Shown here: positions 41,760-50,364 of the stretch, in pieces
Numbering within the stretch: the first letter of the stretch is position 1
Layout: each line of letters begins with the position of its first letter
Source of the DNA: Granulicella aggregans
Lineage (GTDB): Bacteria > Acidobacteriota > Terriglobia > Terriglobales > Acidobacteriaceae
NCBI RefSeq assembly: GCF_014203275.1
Contig: NZ_JACHIP010000002.1
Location: 806,001 to 870,000 of the forward strand
Direction of reading: 5' to 3'
DNA: 64,000 bases
Translations under genes and position numbers: made by a program
The notes under the pieces: model-generated
Told to the model about the DNA's origin: nothing
Database searches by the model: none
The model's input: only the letters and a program-made list of their open reading frames with translations

Positions 41760-41990
41760 TTAGGCGGTTTTGTGCGTGTGAAGGGCAGCGCGGACCTTCT
41801 CGACATGGGTTCCGTGGCTACGGATGGCTTCGTGAAGTTGGTCGCCCGTGACGCCAAACTCCTTCGACCAGTAAGCAATGTCGGAGGCCATCTTCGGGTT
41901 GATTTCCTTAGGATCGTGAGGGCCTTTGAAATGTTCCTCGTGGAAGGCGTGTGGTTCGTGGGCTTTCGGGGTGTCGTGGTGCTCGGACAT
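41760..41990 (-). CDS. DUF3606 small protein
   Basis: A 76-residue protein. ATG at 41990 with GAGGAA upstream. The C-terminal half DIAYWSKEFGVTGDQLHEAIRSHG is the DUF3606 signature, which resembles a small helix-turn-helix. The N-terminal half is His-rich (HHDTPKAHEPHAFHEEHFKG). Function unknown; often stress-related in context. Confidence 0.82.
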   Translation of the reverse strand: MSEHHDTPKAHEPHAFHEEHFKGPHDPKEINPKMASDIAYWSKEFGVTGDQLHEAIRSHGTHVEKVRAALHTHKTA

Positions 41991-42055
41991 CAATTATTTC
42001 CTCATTGGTTCTCTTAGAGAGATGAGGAACCACGGGGTGGGGATGTATTTCGAAC

Positions 42056-43297
42056 TCAGGCGTGCGCGGAGACCAGAGTCTCCGTGGCGGCACCGTTCGC
42101 TAAGCCAAGGACAGACTCTATGCGATCCAGACCCCAGTCGAGGTCTTCGCGCGAGATCATCAATGGCGGGGCAAGGCGAATCACCGTGTCGTGAGTCTCC
42201 TTACAGAGGACACCGAGTTCCTTGAGCGCTTCGCAGAATGGCCGCGCGCTAGAATTCAACTCAATGGCTATCCAGAGGCCGCGACCGCGCACGGAGGCGA
42301 CGTTCGGGCTATCCATCTGCTGCAGACGGTTGAGAGCATATTCGCCCAAGTCGGCCGAGCGCTCAGAGAGGCTCTCCTCCACGATGACACGGAGCGCAGC
42401 ACGAGCGACGGCACAGGCCAGCGGATTGCCACCAAAGGTGCTGCCGTGATCGCCGGGAGAGAAGACGCCCAGGATCTCCTTCGAGGCGAGCACTGCCGAG
42501 ATAGGATAGAAGCCACCGGAAAGTGCTTTGCCGATGATGACGACGTCAGGACGAATGCCATCGTGCATGTAGGCGAAGAGCTTACCGGTGCGACCTAGGC
42601 CCGACTGGATCTCGTCGCAGAGGAGCAGAACATTGTTCTCGCGGCAGATGGCAGCGACCTCGCGCAGATAGCCTTCAGGGGGAACAACAATGCCCGCTTC
42701 TCCCTGGATCGGTTCTACAAGGAAGGCGCAGGTGTGCGGCGTAATGCGCTCTCTCAGCGCCTGCGCATCGCCGAAGGGAACGCGGCTGAAGCCGGCGGGA
42801 AACGGGCCGAAGCCCTCGCGATACTGGGCGTCCGAAGAGAAGCCGACGATGGAGATGGTGCGGCCGTGGAAGTTGTTCTCCGCCACGACGATCTCGGTCT
42901 GTCCGGCGGGAATGCCTTTGACGATCTCGCCCCACTTGCGAGCAGCCTTGAGCGCGGTCTCGACTGCTTCTGCGCCGGAGTTCATCGGAAGCGCCATCTC
43001 GAAGCTGGTGAGTTCGTTCAGCTCCTTATAGAGCAGAGGGAGCTGGTCGTTGCGGAAGGCGCGCGAGGTGAGCGTGACCTTCTGTGCCTGTTCGCACATC
43101 GCCTTATAGATGGCCGGGTGGCAGTGGCCCTGGTTCACTGCCGAGTAGGCTGCGAGAAAGTCCAGATACTGGCGTCCGGCAACGTCATAGACCCATGCCC
43201 CTGACGCCCTCTCGATGACGACATCGAGGGGATGATAGTTGTGCGCACCATAGCGCTCTTCCAGGCCGATTAATTGGGATGCAATCACGAACAGCAC
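42056..43297 (-). CDS. rocD: Ornithine aminotransferase
   Basis: About 413 residues of a class III PLP aminotransferase converting ornithine to glutamate semialdehyde. It begins LIGLEERYGAHNYHPLDVVIERASG, diagnostic for ornithine aminotransferase. The PLP Lys is in IIGKALSGGFYPISAV, NSGAEAVETALK and LLLCDEIQSGLGRTG also match, and the sequence ends with RLAPPLMISREDLDWGLD. Start uncertain: GTG 43297 has AAGGAG 4 bases before; GTG 43288 is possible and ATG 43321 has no support. No arginase gene is nearby. Confidence 0.9.
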   Translation of the reverse strand: MLFVIASQLIGLEERYGAHNYHPLDVVIERASGAWVYDVAGRQYLDFLAAYSAVNQGHCHPAIYKAMCEQAQKVTLTSRAFRNDQLPLLYKELNELTSFEMALPMNSGAEAVETALKAARKWGEIVKGIPAGQTEIVVAENNFHGRTISIVGFSSDAQYREGFGPFPAGFSRVPFGDAQALRERITPHTCAFLVEPIQGEAGIVVPPEGYLREVAAICRENNVLLLCDEIQSGLGRTGKLFAYMHDGIRPDVVIIGKALSGGFYPISAVLASKEILGVFSPGDHGSTFGGNPLACAVARAALRVIVEESLSERSADLGEYALNRLQQMDSPNVASVRGRGLWIAIELNSSARPFCEALKELGVLCKETHDTVIRLAPPLMISREDLDWGLDRIESVLGLANGAATETLVSAHA

Positions 43298-43431
43298 CTC
43301 GCTCCTTGCAGATAATTCCATGCTACACGGCGAGATCACAAGCTCTGAGGTTACCGATGGAAATGGATGGATATTCCTGGAATGGGCTGATTATGCAGAA
43401 GCGGTGCATAAAAATACAGGCATCGCACAGC

Positions 43432-44466
43432 TCAATCGCTACAGCCGCAGGAGCGCCGTACGACAAGCTTCACGGGTAGAACGATGTTGCGGACTTCAGC
43501 AATTGATTCTTCGCGACGCGGCGGTGAGTGCAACTGTTCGAGCAACATCTCCGCCGCCCTGCGTCCGAGGTCTTCAAGCGGCTGCCTCACAACGGTGACC
43601 GGGGGACGGAAGATGTCGAACATCTTCAAGTCATCGAAGCCGATGAGGGCGACATCTTTCGGGATACTGAACTTGAGCGTGTCTAGAGCGTGGAGCGCGT
43701 GCTGTGTAACCAGATTGTTTGAACTGAAGATCGCGGTAGGTGCGCTGTGGTCGGCCATCGCCTCTTTTAGAACTGCGAGGGTCGAATCCTGCGTCGCGCA
43801 AGTGAAGTAGCACTCCGGGCTGAGACCCGCCTTACGCATGCTTTGCACATAACTGGCGTGCCTGACCTTTAGGGTAAAGAGATCGTTCGAGAGGCTGAGG
43901 TAGAGTATCCGCCGGTGGCCGTGAGAGATGAGGTGTTCTACGCCAAGGCGAGCGCCTTCAGCATTATCCACCGTCACGTTCCCGCGAAATGCGGAGTCCA
44001 TCGGTTGCAGGTCGAACGGCCGGTCGATCGTTACCATGGGCACGGCTGCAAACTCCGGGCGAGAGAGCTGGCTCGCACCGAACCACGCGGGAATGACGAC
44101 GAGACCGTCGACGTTCCTGCGGACCATCAGACTGGCTTCGCGATACTCCGCCGCGGCGTCTTCCGATGAAGTTGTCACCATCACCGAGTAGCCCTGGCGC
44201 TGTGCGACCTGGCTGACAGCGTGTGCGCACCACGCGAAGAAGCTGTCGTAGAAGTTCGGAACGATGATTCCGATGGATCGGGTGCGTGCCTCGCGCAGTG
44301 AGCGGGCGACCTCGTTCGGCTGATAGTCGAGGCTGGCGATTGCGGCAAGGACGCGGGCGCGAGTCTCGTCGGAGACAGGTACCCTGCCGCTGATGACTCG
44401 CGAGACCGTCATGGTTCCAACACCCGCGAGTTCCGCCACATCGCGCATCCGAGCGCGTGCTTTCAC
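43432..44466 (-). CDS. LacI-family transcriptional regulator
   Basis: A 344-residue regulator. The GTG at 44466 has AGGAGG 5 bases before it, better than the ATG at 44517. The N-terminal HTH reads RMRDVAELAGVGTMTVSRVI, followed by the hinge helix YQPNEVARSLREART. The periplasmic-binding-protein-like sensor domain runs to the end. The unusual C-terminus RRSCGCSD has two Cys. It lies directly downstream of the acetylesterase gene and at the edge of the fucose locus, so it is the likely local regulator, perhaps sensing fucose or a fucosylated sugar (inference). Confidence 0.88.
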   Translation of the reverse strand: MKARARMRDVAELAGVGTMTVSRVISGRVPVSDETRARVLAAIASLDYQPNEVARSLREARTRSIGIIVPNFYDSFFAWCAHAVSQVAQRQGYSVMVTTSSEDAAAEYREASLMVRRNVDGLVVIPAWFGASQLSRPEFAAVPMVTIDRPFDLQPMDSAFRGNVTVDNAEGARLGVEHLISHGHRRILYLSLSNDLFTLKVRHASYVQSMRKAGLSPECYFTCATQDSTLAVLKEAMADHSAPTAIFSSNNLVTQHALHALDTLKFSIPKDVALIGFDDLKMFDIFRPPVTVVRQPLEDLGRRAAEMLLEQLHSPPRREESIAEVRNIVLPVKLVVRRSCGCSD

Positions 44467-44599
44467 TGTACCCTCCTGCCGGGCCGAAAATAACGCACGG
44501 CTGACTTGGCTCGGCATGGAGAGTGAGCAGCGTGGCTGTTAGAACACTCTCACCGCTTGCTCTCAAAGCACAATGAAAAAATGTACCGGAGTTCCTGAG
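44467..44599 (-). promoter_or_regulatory. Leader of the LacI regulator
   Basis: A 133-base gap between the acetylesterase stop and the regulator start. A 7-base inverted repeat, gagagtg and cactctc separated by 19 bases, is visible (about 44518-44550). It may be a hairpin terminator for the esterase transcript or an operator. Low confidence. Confidence 0.3.
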
Positions 44600-46144
44600 T
44601 TAGTAGCTCGGTTCAGTGGTGAAGGTGGACGTGGGAAGCCCTGCCGAGTTGTACAAATTGGCGGAAGTGAAGCCCTGCCAAGCGTAACGTACGGATACGG
44701 GCTCGGCGACAGCATCGGTTGACACTAGAACGCTCTGGCCTTCGACGACGGCCTCCGCAGGCACATAGTTGTGATCTTTGCCTGCGATCTCGAAGCCGAC
44801 CAGCTTGCCTCCCTTCGCGCTGAGGCCGGTGCCTGCGTGGTCGAAGTAGAGGCGAGCCTTCGATCCCTCGACCGTCATCGTGCGGTAGGCAGGACCGGAG
44901 TATTCAACAGGCTTGTTGTACGCGAGCGCCTCGGCAGCGAGCGCGAGCCGGCCGCCGACGATTTGTTTGTTTGGTGGGTGAACGTTATCGGCGAGACCGT
45001 AGTCCAGGGAGACCGCCATGGCGGTGTTGGCGACGGAGAGCGTGCGCCGCTGCTGGTCGCGGAGCAGTCCCCAGTTCTCGCCGGGGGAGTTGAAGCTCGA
45101 AATCTGGACATAGAGGAAGGGGAAAGCGCCCTGGTTCCACCGCTCACGCCAGTCGTGGATCATAGTCGAGAAGAGCTTGCTGTAGAGCGGGGCGCGCTCC
45201 GGCGGACTGTTCGTCTCACCCTGGTACCAGATCGCTCCCTTGATGGTGTACGGTGTGGCTGGGGCGATCATACCGTTGTAGAGCTGCGCCGGCTCCCAGG
45301 ACTCCGGGAAGGGATGCCACGGGTGTTTTGGCTTCGGCTGATGGGCAGCCTCTGCGGCGGCGTCTTCGCGCTTCTCTTCTGCCGCAATCGATGTCAGACG
45401 GGTCTGGCCGTCGGAGAACTTTGCCCATGAGGCGAAGGCGGGCGTCAGTGAGGCATCGGCTGCAAGCGCATCCAAGCTTGCCCATGCCTCAACTGGGGTT
45501 CCTCCCCAGGTTGAGTCGATGAGACCGATGGGGACGTGCTCCTTCTGCTGAATCTCGCGGCCGAAGAAGTAAGCGACGGCGGAGAAGTCTTTCGCGGTCT
45601 CGGGCGTGCATTGGGTCCAAGTGCCATTGAAGTCCTGCTGCGGGAAGCTGGCGGTCTTGTGCCCGACGAGCAGGAGGCGAATCTGCGGCTTGGTTGCGCC
45701 TGCGATCTCCTTGTCGCCGTCTTTCACGAGGGTGTCGGCGCCGAAGCCCTTCAGTGGCATCTCCATGTTGGACTGGCCAGAGGCGAACCAGACGTCTCCG
45801 ACCAGCATGTCGGAGTAGACGATGGGTGTCCCGCTTTGCCCCTTTACGCTGAGAGTGAACGGACCACCGGCGGACTCAGGCGCGAGCCAGAGGCCCCATT
45901 CGCCATACTGGTTCGCGGTGACGCCCCGCTTCTGGGCGTGAAATTCAACTTGAATCTTCTCATTCGAGGAAGCCCAGCCCCAGATGTGGATTGGAGCTTC
46001 GCGCTGAAGGACGCCGTGGTCGGAGAGGATGTGCGGAAGTACGACCTCTGCGGGGAGCGGGCCAGCATTTGAAATCAACATGACTGCGCTTGCAACCGAG
46101 AGAAACGTACCCTGACTCCGGGACATCCATTGACGCAACCTCAT
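44600..46144 (-). CDS. Sialate O-acetylesterase-like SGNH hydrolase (SASA domain)
   Basis: A 514-residue secreted esterase. Signal peptide (TFLSVASAVMLISNAGPLPA). The catalytic Ser is in WFASGQSNMEMPL; the Gly motif WYQGETNSP and the late DNVHPPNKQIVGGRLAL, containing the DxxH pair, complete the SGNH site. The family removes O-acetyl groups from sialic acids, but in polysaccharide loci of non-sialidase bacteria such enzymes act on acetylated plant or microbial glycans. AGGAG is 7 bases before the ATG. It is divergent from the GH29 fucosidase gene. Confidence 0.9.
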   Translation of the reverse strand: MRLRQWMSRSQGTFLSVASAVMLISNAGPLPAEVVLPHILSDHGVLQREAPIHIWGWASSNEKIQVEFHAQKRGVTANQYGEWGLWLAPESAGGPFTLSVKGQSGTPIVYSDMLVGDVWFASGQSNMEMPLKGFGADTLVKDGDKEIAGATKPQIRLLLVGHKTASFPQQDFNGTWTQCTPETAKDFSAVAYFFGREIQQKEHVPIGLIDSTWGGTPVEAWASLDALAADASLTPAFASWAKFSDGQTRLTSIAAEEKREDAAAEAAHQPKPKHPWHPFPESWEPAQLYNGMIAPATPYTIKGAIWYQGETNSPPERAPLYSKLFSTMIHDWRERWNQGAFPFLYVQISSFNSPGENWGLLRDQQRRTLSVANTAMAVSLDYGLADNVHPPNKQIVGGRLALAAEALAYNKPVEYSGPAYRTMTVEGSKARLYFDHAGTGLSAKGGKLVGFEIAGKDHNYVPAEAVVEGQSVLVSTDAVAEPVSVRYAWQGFTSANLYNSAGLPTSTFTTEPSY

Positions 46145-46304
46145 TCAGCGGCTCTCCTGCATGACCTTTTTACTTGTTGGAACTGTACGTGGTGACAGAG
46201 TGTGTCGGCAAGGCTAAATCGATTATTGGTCAGACCTTTGCTTTTCAAAAGTGCGTGAGTGTCTCTATAGTTGTCTGGCTAACTTCCGACAAAAAGGTAC
46301 GCCT
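46145..46304. promoter_or_regulatory. Divergent promoter region of the fucose locus
   Basis: A 160-base region between the acetylesterase and GH29 genes. The near-perfect palindrome ggtcagacc is at 46228-46236 inside attggtcagaccttt, a form like FadR-type operators. A possible plus-strand promoter is TTTTCA (46242-46247), 18 bases, TATAGT (46266-46271), 33 bases before the GH29 start. The local regulator gene is LacI-type, so which protein binds is unclear. Confidence 0.4.
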
Positions 46305-47960
46305 ATGATGAAGCTGACCCGCAATCTCTCCTTACTTCTTCTGCTAATTGCAACCGCAGCTCCGTGCTCGACGGAGCTTCAGGCGCAGGCGACGGCCACG
46401 ACGGCCTCCGAACGTCCCGAGGCTCTGGCGGAAGATTGGATCAAGGCAAGCTCCAAATACGACGGCGAGCGCAACCGGCTGCTGGCGGATGTAGAACGCG
46501 AAGGACACGAGGGAAAGTTCAGGCCGGACTGGAACTCGCTTTCGGGATTCGAGGTGCCGGAGTGGTACAAGGACGCCAAGTTCGGCATCTTCATACACTG
46601 GGGCGTGTACTCCGTGCCCGCGTTCGGCAGCGAATGGTATCCGCGCGAGATGTACCGGAAGGGCAGCGAGATCAACCAGCACCACGTCGCAACCTACGGG
46701 CCGCTGACGGAGTTTGGCTACAAGGACTTCATTCCGAAGTTCACGGCGGCGAAGTACGACCCGCAGGCATGGGCGGAGCTCTTCAAGAACTCCGGCGCGA
46801 AGTACGTCGTTCCGGTCTTCGAGCACCATGACGGCTTCACGATGTATGCCAGCGGGCTCTCCGACTGGACGGCGGCGAAGATGGGACCGAAGCGGGACCT
46901 TGTCGGCGACCTGGCGAAGGCGGTTCGCGCGGAGGGCCTGCACCTGGGAGCGTCCTCGCATCGCGTGGAGCATGACTGGTTCCTCGATGGCGGACGCGAG
47001 CAACCGTCAGACGTGAATGATCCGAAGTACGCCATGTTTTATGGGCCGGCGCAGGTTGCGAAGAAGAATGTTACCGAGCCTGGCGGAGCCGAACTAGACG
47101 ACGACTGGACCTATGTGAACCCGAAGTATGCCGAGGATTGGCTCGCGCGATCAGCAGAGATCGTCGAGAAGTACCACCCCGACATCATGTACTACGACTG
47201 GTGGATCGGGCAGGCTTCGGTACGGCCTTACCTCGCGAAGTTTGCGGCCTTCTACTACAACGAAAGCGCGAAGCACGGTCAGCAGGGCCTGATTAACTTC
47301 AAGTTCAAAGCGATGGAGGAACACTCGGGCGTGCTCGATATTGAGCGCGGTCAATTAGCCGATATCCGTCCGACCTACTGGCAGACCGATACCTCTGTGA
47401 GCAATAAGAGCTGGGGCTACATTGAGAACGACACGTTCAAGACCTCCGGTTTCATCGTCCACCAGCTTGTCGACATCGTGAGCAAGAACGGCAACCTGCT
47501 AATGAACATTGGACCACGCTCCGATGGCACCATCCCCAACGAAGTGCAGCAAACACTTTTGGGCGTGGGCGCATGGCTGAAGGTCAATGGAGATGCGATC
47601 TATGGCACGCGTGCCTGGACGACTTATGGCGAAGGCCCCACCAAGGTGCAGCCCGGCTCGTTCCACGACACGGACACGGTCAACTACACGGCGGAGGACT
47701 TCCGCTTCACGACCAAGGGCAGCGATCTCTTCGCGATTGAGCTTGCATGGCCCTCTGGCAATGAGGCCGTGGTGAAGACGCTAAGCGCCGCAGGTAGACC
47801 GGAGATGCGAAAGATCGAAGCTGTACATCTGCTGGGATCGGATGCTGCGCTGCCATTCAAACAGGAGACGGATGGCCTGCATATTCAGCTTCCCTCGAAG
47901 CCGACGGAGGCTCCGGCCTGTGCGTTCCGCATCTCCTTTGGCGGAGCGACGCGTCCATGA
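46305..47960 (+). CDS. Secreted alpha-L-fucosidase, GH29
   Basis: A 551-residue retaining fucosidase. ATG at 46305 with AAAGG upstream; signal peptide LSLLLLLIATAAPCSTELQA. The catalytic core shows AKFGIFIHWGVYSVPAFGSEW, KYVVPVFEHHDGFTMY and the nucleophile-region Asp in DIMYYDWWIG. Later come NLLMNIGPRSDGTIP and a C-terminal beta domain. It releases L-fucose from alpha-linked glycans in the periplasm. Its last codons overlap the start of the dehydrogenase gene (ATGA), so the two are translated together. Confidence 0.94.
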   Translation: MMKLTRNLSLLLLLIATAAPCSTELQAQATATTASERPEALAEDWIKASSKYDGERNRLLADVEREGHEGKFRPDWNSLSGFEVPEWYKDAKFGIFIHWGVYSVPAFGSEWYPREMYRKGSEINQHHVATYGPLTEFGYKDFIPKFTAAKYDPQAWAELFKNSGAKYVVPVFEHHDGFTMYASGLSDWTAAKMGPKRDLVGDLAKAVRAEGLHLGASSHRVEHDWFLDGGREQPSDVNDPKYAMFYGPAQVAKKNVTEPGGAELDDDWTYVNPKYAEDWLARSAEIVEKYHPDIMYYDWWIGQASVRPYLAKFAAFYYNESAKHGQQGLINFKFKAMEEHSGVLDIERGQLADIRPTYWQTDTSVSNKSWGYIENDTFKTSGFIVHQLVDIVSKNGNLLMNIGPRSDGTIPNEVQQTLLGVGAWLKVNGDAIYGTRAWTTYGEGPTKVQPGSFHDTDTVNYTAEDFRFTTKGSDLFAIELAWPSGNEAVVKTLSAAGRPEMRKIEAVHLLGSDAALPFKQETDGLHIQLPSKPTEAPACAFRISFGGATRP

Positions 47961-48955
47961 AGGCATTCCGAGTCGAAGCGGCGGAGATCGCCGGGGTGGT
48001 TGAAATCCCCGAACTCACAAGCGGCGATGGAGTTTTGTTGCAAGTCAAGATGGTGGGCATGTGCGGCACCGACTTGAATACCTATCGCGGACGCAATGCG
48101 ATGGTGCAGTTTCCGCGCATCCTTGGGCATGAGGTCGCGGCGATAGTCGTTGAGGCTGGTGGCGATCTTGCCGCCGGTACGGCTGTCACCATGTCGCCGT
48201 ATACAAGCTGCGGTATCTGTCCGGCGTGTCTGTGTGGCCGCGTGAATGCCTGTCAGCGCAACGAGACCATGGGGGTACAGCGCGACGGGGCGATGACAGA
48301 GTACATCCGTGTTCCGCGCGAGAAGCTTTATCCGGCGAAGCTTTCGATCAAGGAGCTGTGTCTGGTCGAGCCGCTTACGGTGGGATTTCATGCTGCCGCG
48401 CGCGGACGCGTCACTCGCGAAGATGCCGTGGCAGTCTTCGGCTGCGGCGGCGTTGGGCTCGGAGCGATTGCCGCTTCAGCATTTCGCGGTGCTGAGACGA
48501 TCGCCATTGACATGGACGATGTGAAGCTGGCGACCGCTCGCCGTGCTGGAGCGAAGCATACGATCAACACTGGCAAGGATGATCTGCACGCGCGGCTGCA
48601 GGAGATCACCGCAGGCCGCGGACCCGATGTGATGATCGAGGCGATTGGGCTTCCAGTTACGTTTCGAGCTGCGGTGGAAGAGGTCGCCTTTACCGGGCGC
48701 GTCGTCTATATCGGCTACGCGAAGGAGCCTGTCGCCTACGAGACTCGACTGTTCGTTCAGAAGGAGCTCGATATTATGGGCAGCCGCAATGCTCTGCCGG
48801 AGGACTTCCGCGAAGTGATCGCGATGCTTGAAGCTGGGCGGTTTCCAGTTGAAGATGCAGTGAGTGCAATCATCTCTATGGACGAGGCAGCGCGCTATCT
48901 TGCGGCGTGGTCTGCCGCCCCCGGTAAGTTCACAAAGATCATGGTGGAGATGTAG
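47957..48955 (+). CDS. Zinc-dependent alcohol dehydrogenase family enzyme (candidate L-fucose dehydrogenase)
   Basis: A 332-residue medium-chain dehydrogenase. GMCGTDLNTYRGRNAM and GHEVAAIVVEAG hold the catalytic zinc ligands, and CGICPACLCGRVNAC the four Cys of the structural zinc. VAVFGCGGVGLGAIAA is the NAD(P) Rossmann motif. It overlaps the GH29 gene by 4 bases and is 60 bases before fucP. The non-phosphorylated fucose route begins with oxidation of L-fucose to the lactone, so this placement suggests a fucose dehydrogenase. Other polyols cannot be excluded by sequence alone. Confidence 0.87.
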   Translation: MKAFRVEAAEIAGVVEIPELTSGDGVLLQVKMVGMCGTDLNTYRGRNAMVQFPRILGHEVAAIVVEAGGDLAAGTAVTMSPYTSCGICPACLCGRVNACQRNETMGVQRDGAMTEYIRVPREKLYPAKLSIKELCLVEPLTVGFHAAARGRVTREDAVAVFGCGGVGLGAIAASAFRGAETIAIDMDDVKLATARRAGAKHTINTGKDDLHARLQEITAGRGPDVMIEAIGLPVTFRAAVEEVAFTGRVVYIGYAKEPVAYETRLFVQKELDIMGSRNALPEDFREVIAMLEAGRFPVEDAVSAIISMDEAARYLAAWSAAPGKFTKIMVEM

Positions 48956-49015
48956 CCCCAAACAGGAGATGTGACCTGGAGTAGGCTGGATTCGTCTTAG
49001 CTCAGAGGAACACAC

Positions 49016-50329
49016 ATGCAGGCAGCAGTACCCTCGACGCAGTCAAAATCAGACACGCGCAACATACCGGTGTTTCCAGAGCAGATCGCGCTGTTCGTTC
49101 TCGTCACGGTGTTGTTCTTTCTTTGGGGCATGTCGAATAACTTGACGGACATCCTGGTGCAGCAGTTCCGGAAGTCATTCGAGCTGTCGCCGTTCAGCGC
49201 GCAACTTGTCTCGACCGCGAACTTCACCGGCTACTTCGTGATGGCAATTCCAGCGGCGCTGATCATGCGGCACTGGGGCTACAAGACCGGCATGGTGATG
49301 GGGCTGGTGCTCTTCGGCTCAGGAATGGTGCTCTTCTGGCCAGCCGCCGTCAGTGGACAGTACATTCCTTTCCTGATCGCGTTGTTCGCTGTAGGCTGTG
49401 GAGCTTCGGTGCTGGAGACTGCGGCGAATCCTTTTATGGCGCAGTTCGGTCCGCCGCAGACCTCCGAACGCAGGTTGAACTTTGCGCAGTCGTTCAATCC
49501 TCCGGGCACGATTCTCGGCGTGATCATTGGCGGGCAGTTCATCTTCTCGGGAGTCGAGCTGACCTCAGCGCAGGTTGCGAAGATGAAGGCGGCAGGAACG
49601 TACGCGAGCTATCTGCATAGCGAGATCATGCGCGTCGTGCCGACATATCTTGCGCTTGGATCGGCGGTGCTGCTGTTCGCGCTGCTTCTTTCGCGCATGA
49701 AATTTCCCGTCGTCTCGAGCGATCCCAACGCAGGCCCGGGAAGCGGCGGCGAGGATACCGGAAGCTTTGCCGAGTTGATTCACTATCCGCAGCTATGGTT
49801 TGCTGTGGTCGCGAATGTCTTCAACATCGGCGCGCAGATCTGTATGTGGAGCAACCTGATTCCGTACATGAAGCAATACACACCGGTGACCGAGCGGAGT
49901 GCGGCGCACTACCTTACGGCGACGCTGATCGTGATGTCCATTGGCCGCTTCGCTACGACTCCGCTGATGAAGTATGTTGCGGCGAATCGCATCCTCGGGC
50001 TCTACGCGCTGATCAACGTGGCGCTGATGGGGCTGGCCGTTACTCGTCCGGGGATGCTGGGAGCTTATGCCATCGTCGCGGCGAGCTTCTTTCTGTCGAT
50101 CATGTTTCCGACGATCTTTGCGCTTGGCCTGAAGGGACTTGGCCCAAACACCAAGCTGGCGGGATCGCTGCTGGTGATGGCAATCGTTGGCGGCGCAATC
50201 TTTCCGCTCTTCCTTGGCGCGATCGCGCGGCAGACAGGCAGCCTTGCGCTGGGCTATCTGGTGCCGCTTACGGGATTCGCCGGAGTGTCACTCTACGGCT
50301 TCTTCGCGCCCAGACCGAAGGAAACCTGA
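49016..50329 (+). CDS. fucP: L-fucose:H+ symporter FucP-like (MFS)
   Basis: A 437-residue permease with 12 membrane helices. LFVLVTVLFFLWGMSNNLTD and the conserved QFRKSFELSPFSAQLVSTANFTGYF belong to the FHS/FucP subfamily, as do ETAANPFMAQFGPPQTSERRLNFAQSFNPPGT and FPTIFALGLKGLG. It imports fucose (other FucP-like members take up glucose or galactose). It sits between the dehydrogenase and GH95 fucosidase genes in the same direction, matching fucose as substrate. Confidence 0.9.
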   Translation: MQAAVPSTQSKSDTRNIPVFPEQIALFVLVTVLFFLWGMSNNLTDILVQQFRKSFELSPFSAQLVSTANFTGYFVMAIPAALIMRHWGYKTGMVMGLVLFGSGMVLFWPAAVSGQYIPFLIALFAVGCGASVLETAANPFMAQFGPPQTSERRLNFAQSFNPPGTILGVIIGGQFIFSGVELTSAQVAKMKAAGTYASYLHSEIMRVVPTYLALGSAVLLFALLLSRMKFPVVSSDPNAGPGSGGEDTGSFAELIHYPQLWFAVVANVFNIGAQICMWSNLIPYMKQYTPVTERSAAHYLTATLIVMSIGRFATTPLMKYVAANRILGLYALINVALMGLAVTRPGMLGAYAIVAASFFLSIMFPTIFALGLKGLGPNTKLAGSLLVMAIVGGAIFPLFLGAIARQTGSLALGYLVPLTGFAGVSLYGFFAPRPKET

Positions 50330-50364
50330 ACTTACTTTCCCCGACCATGAACATGGAGTTTTGA

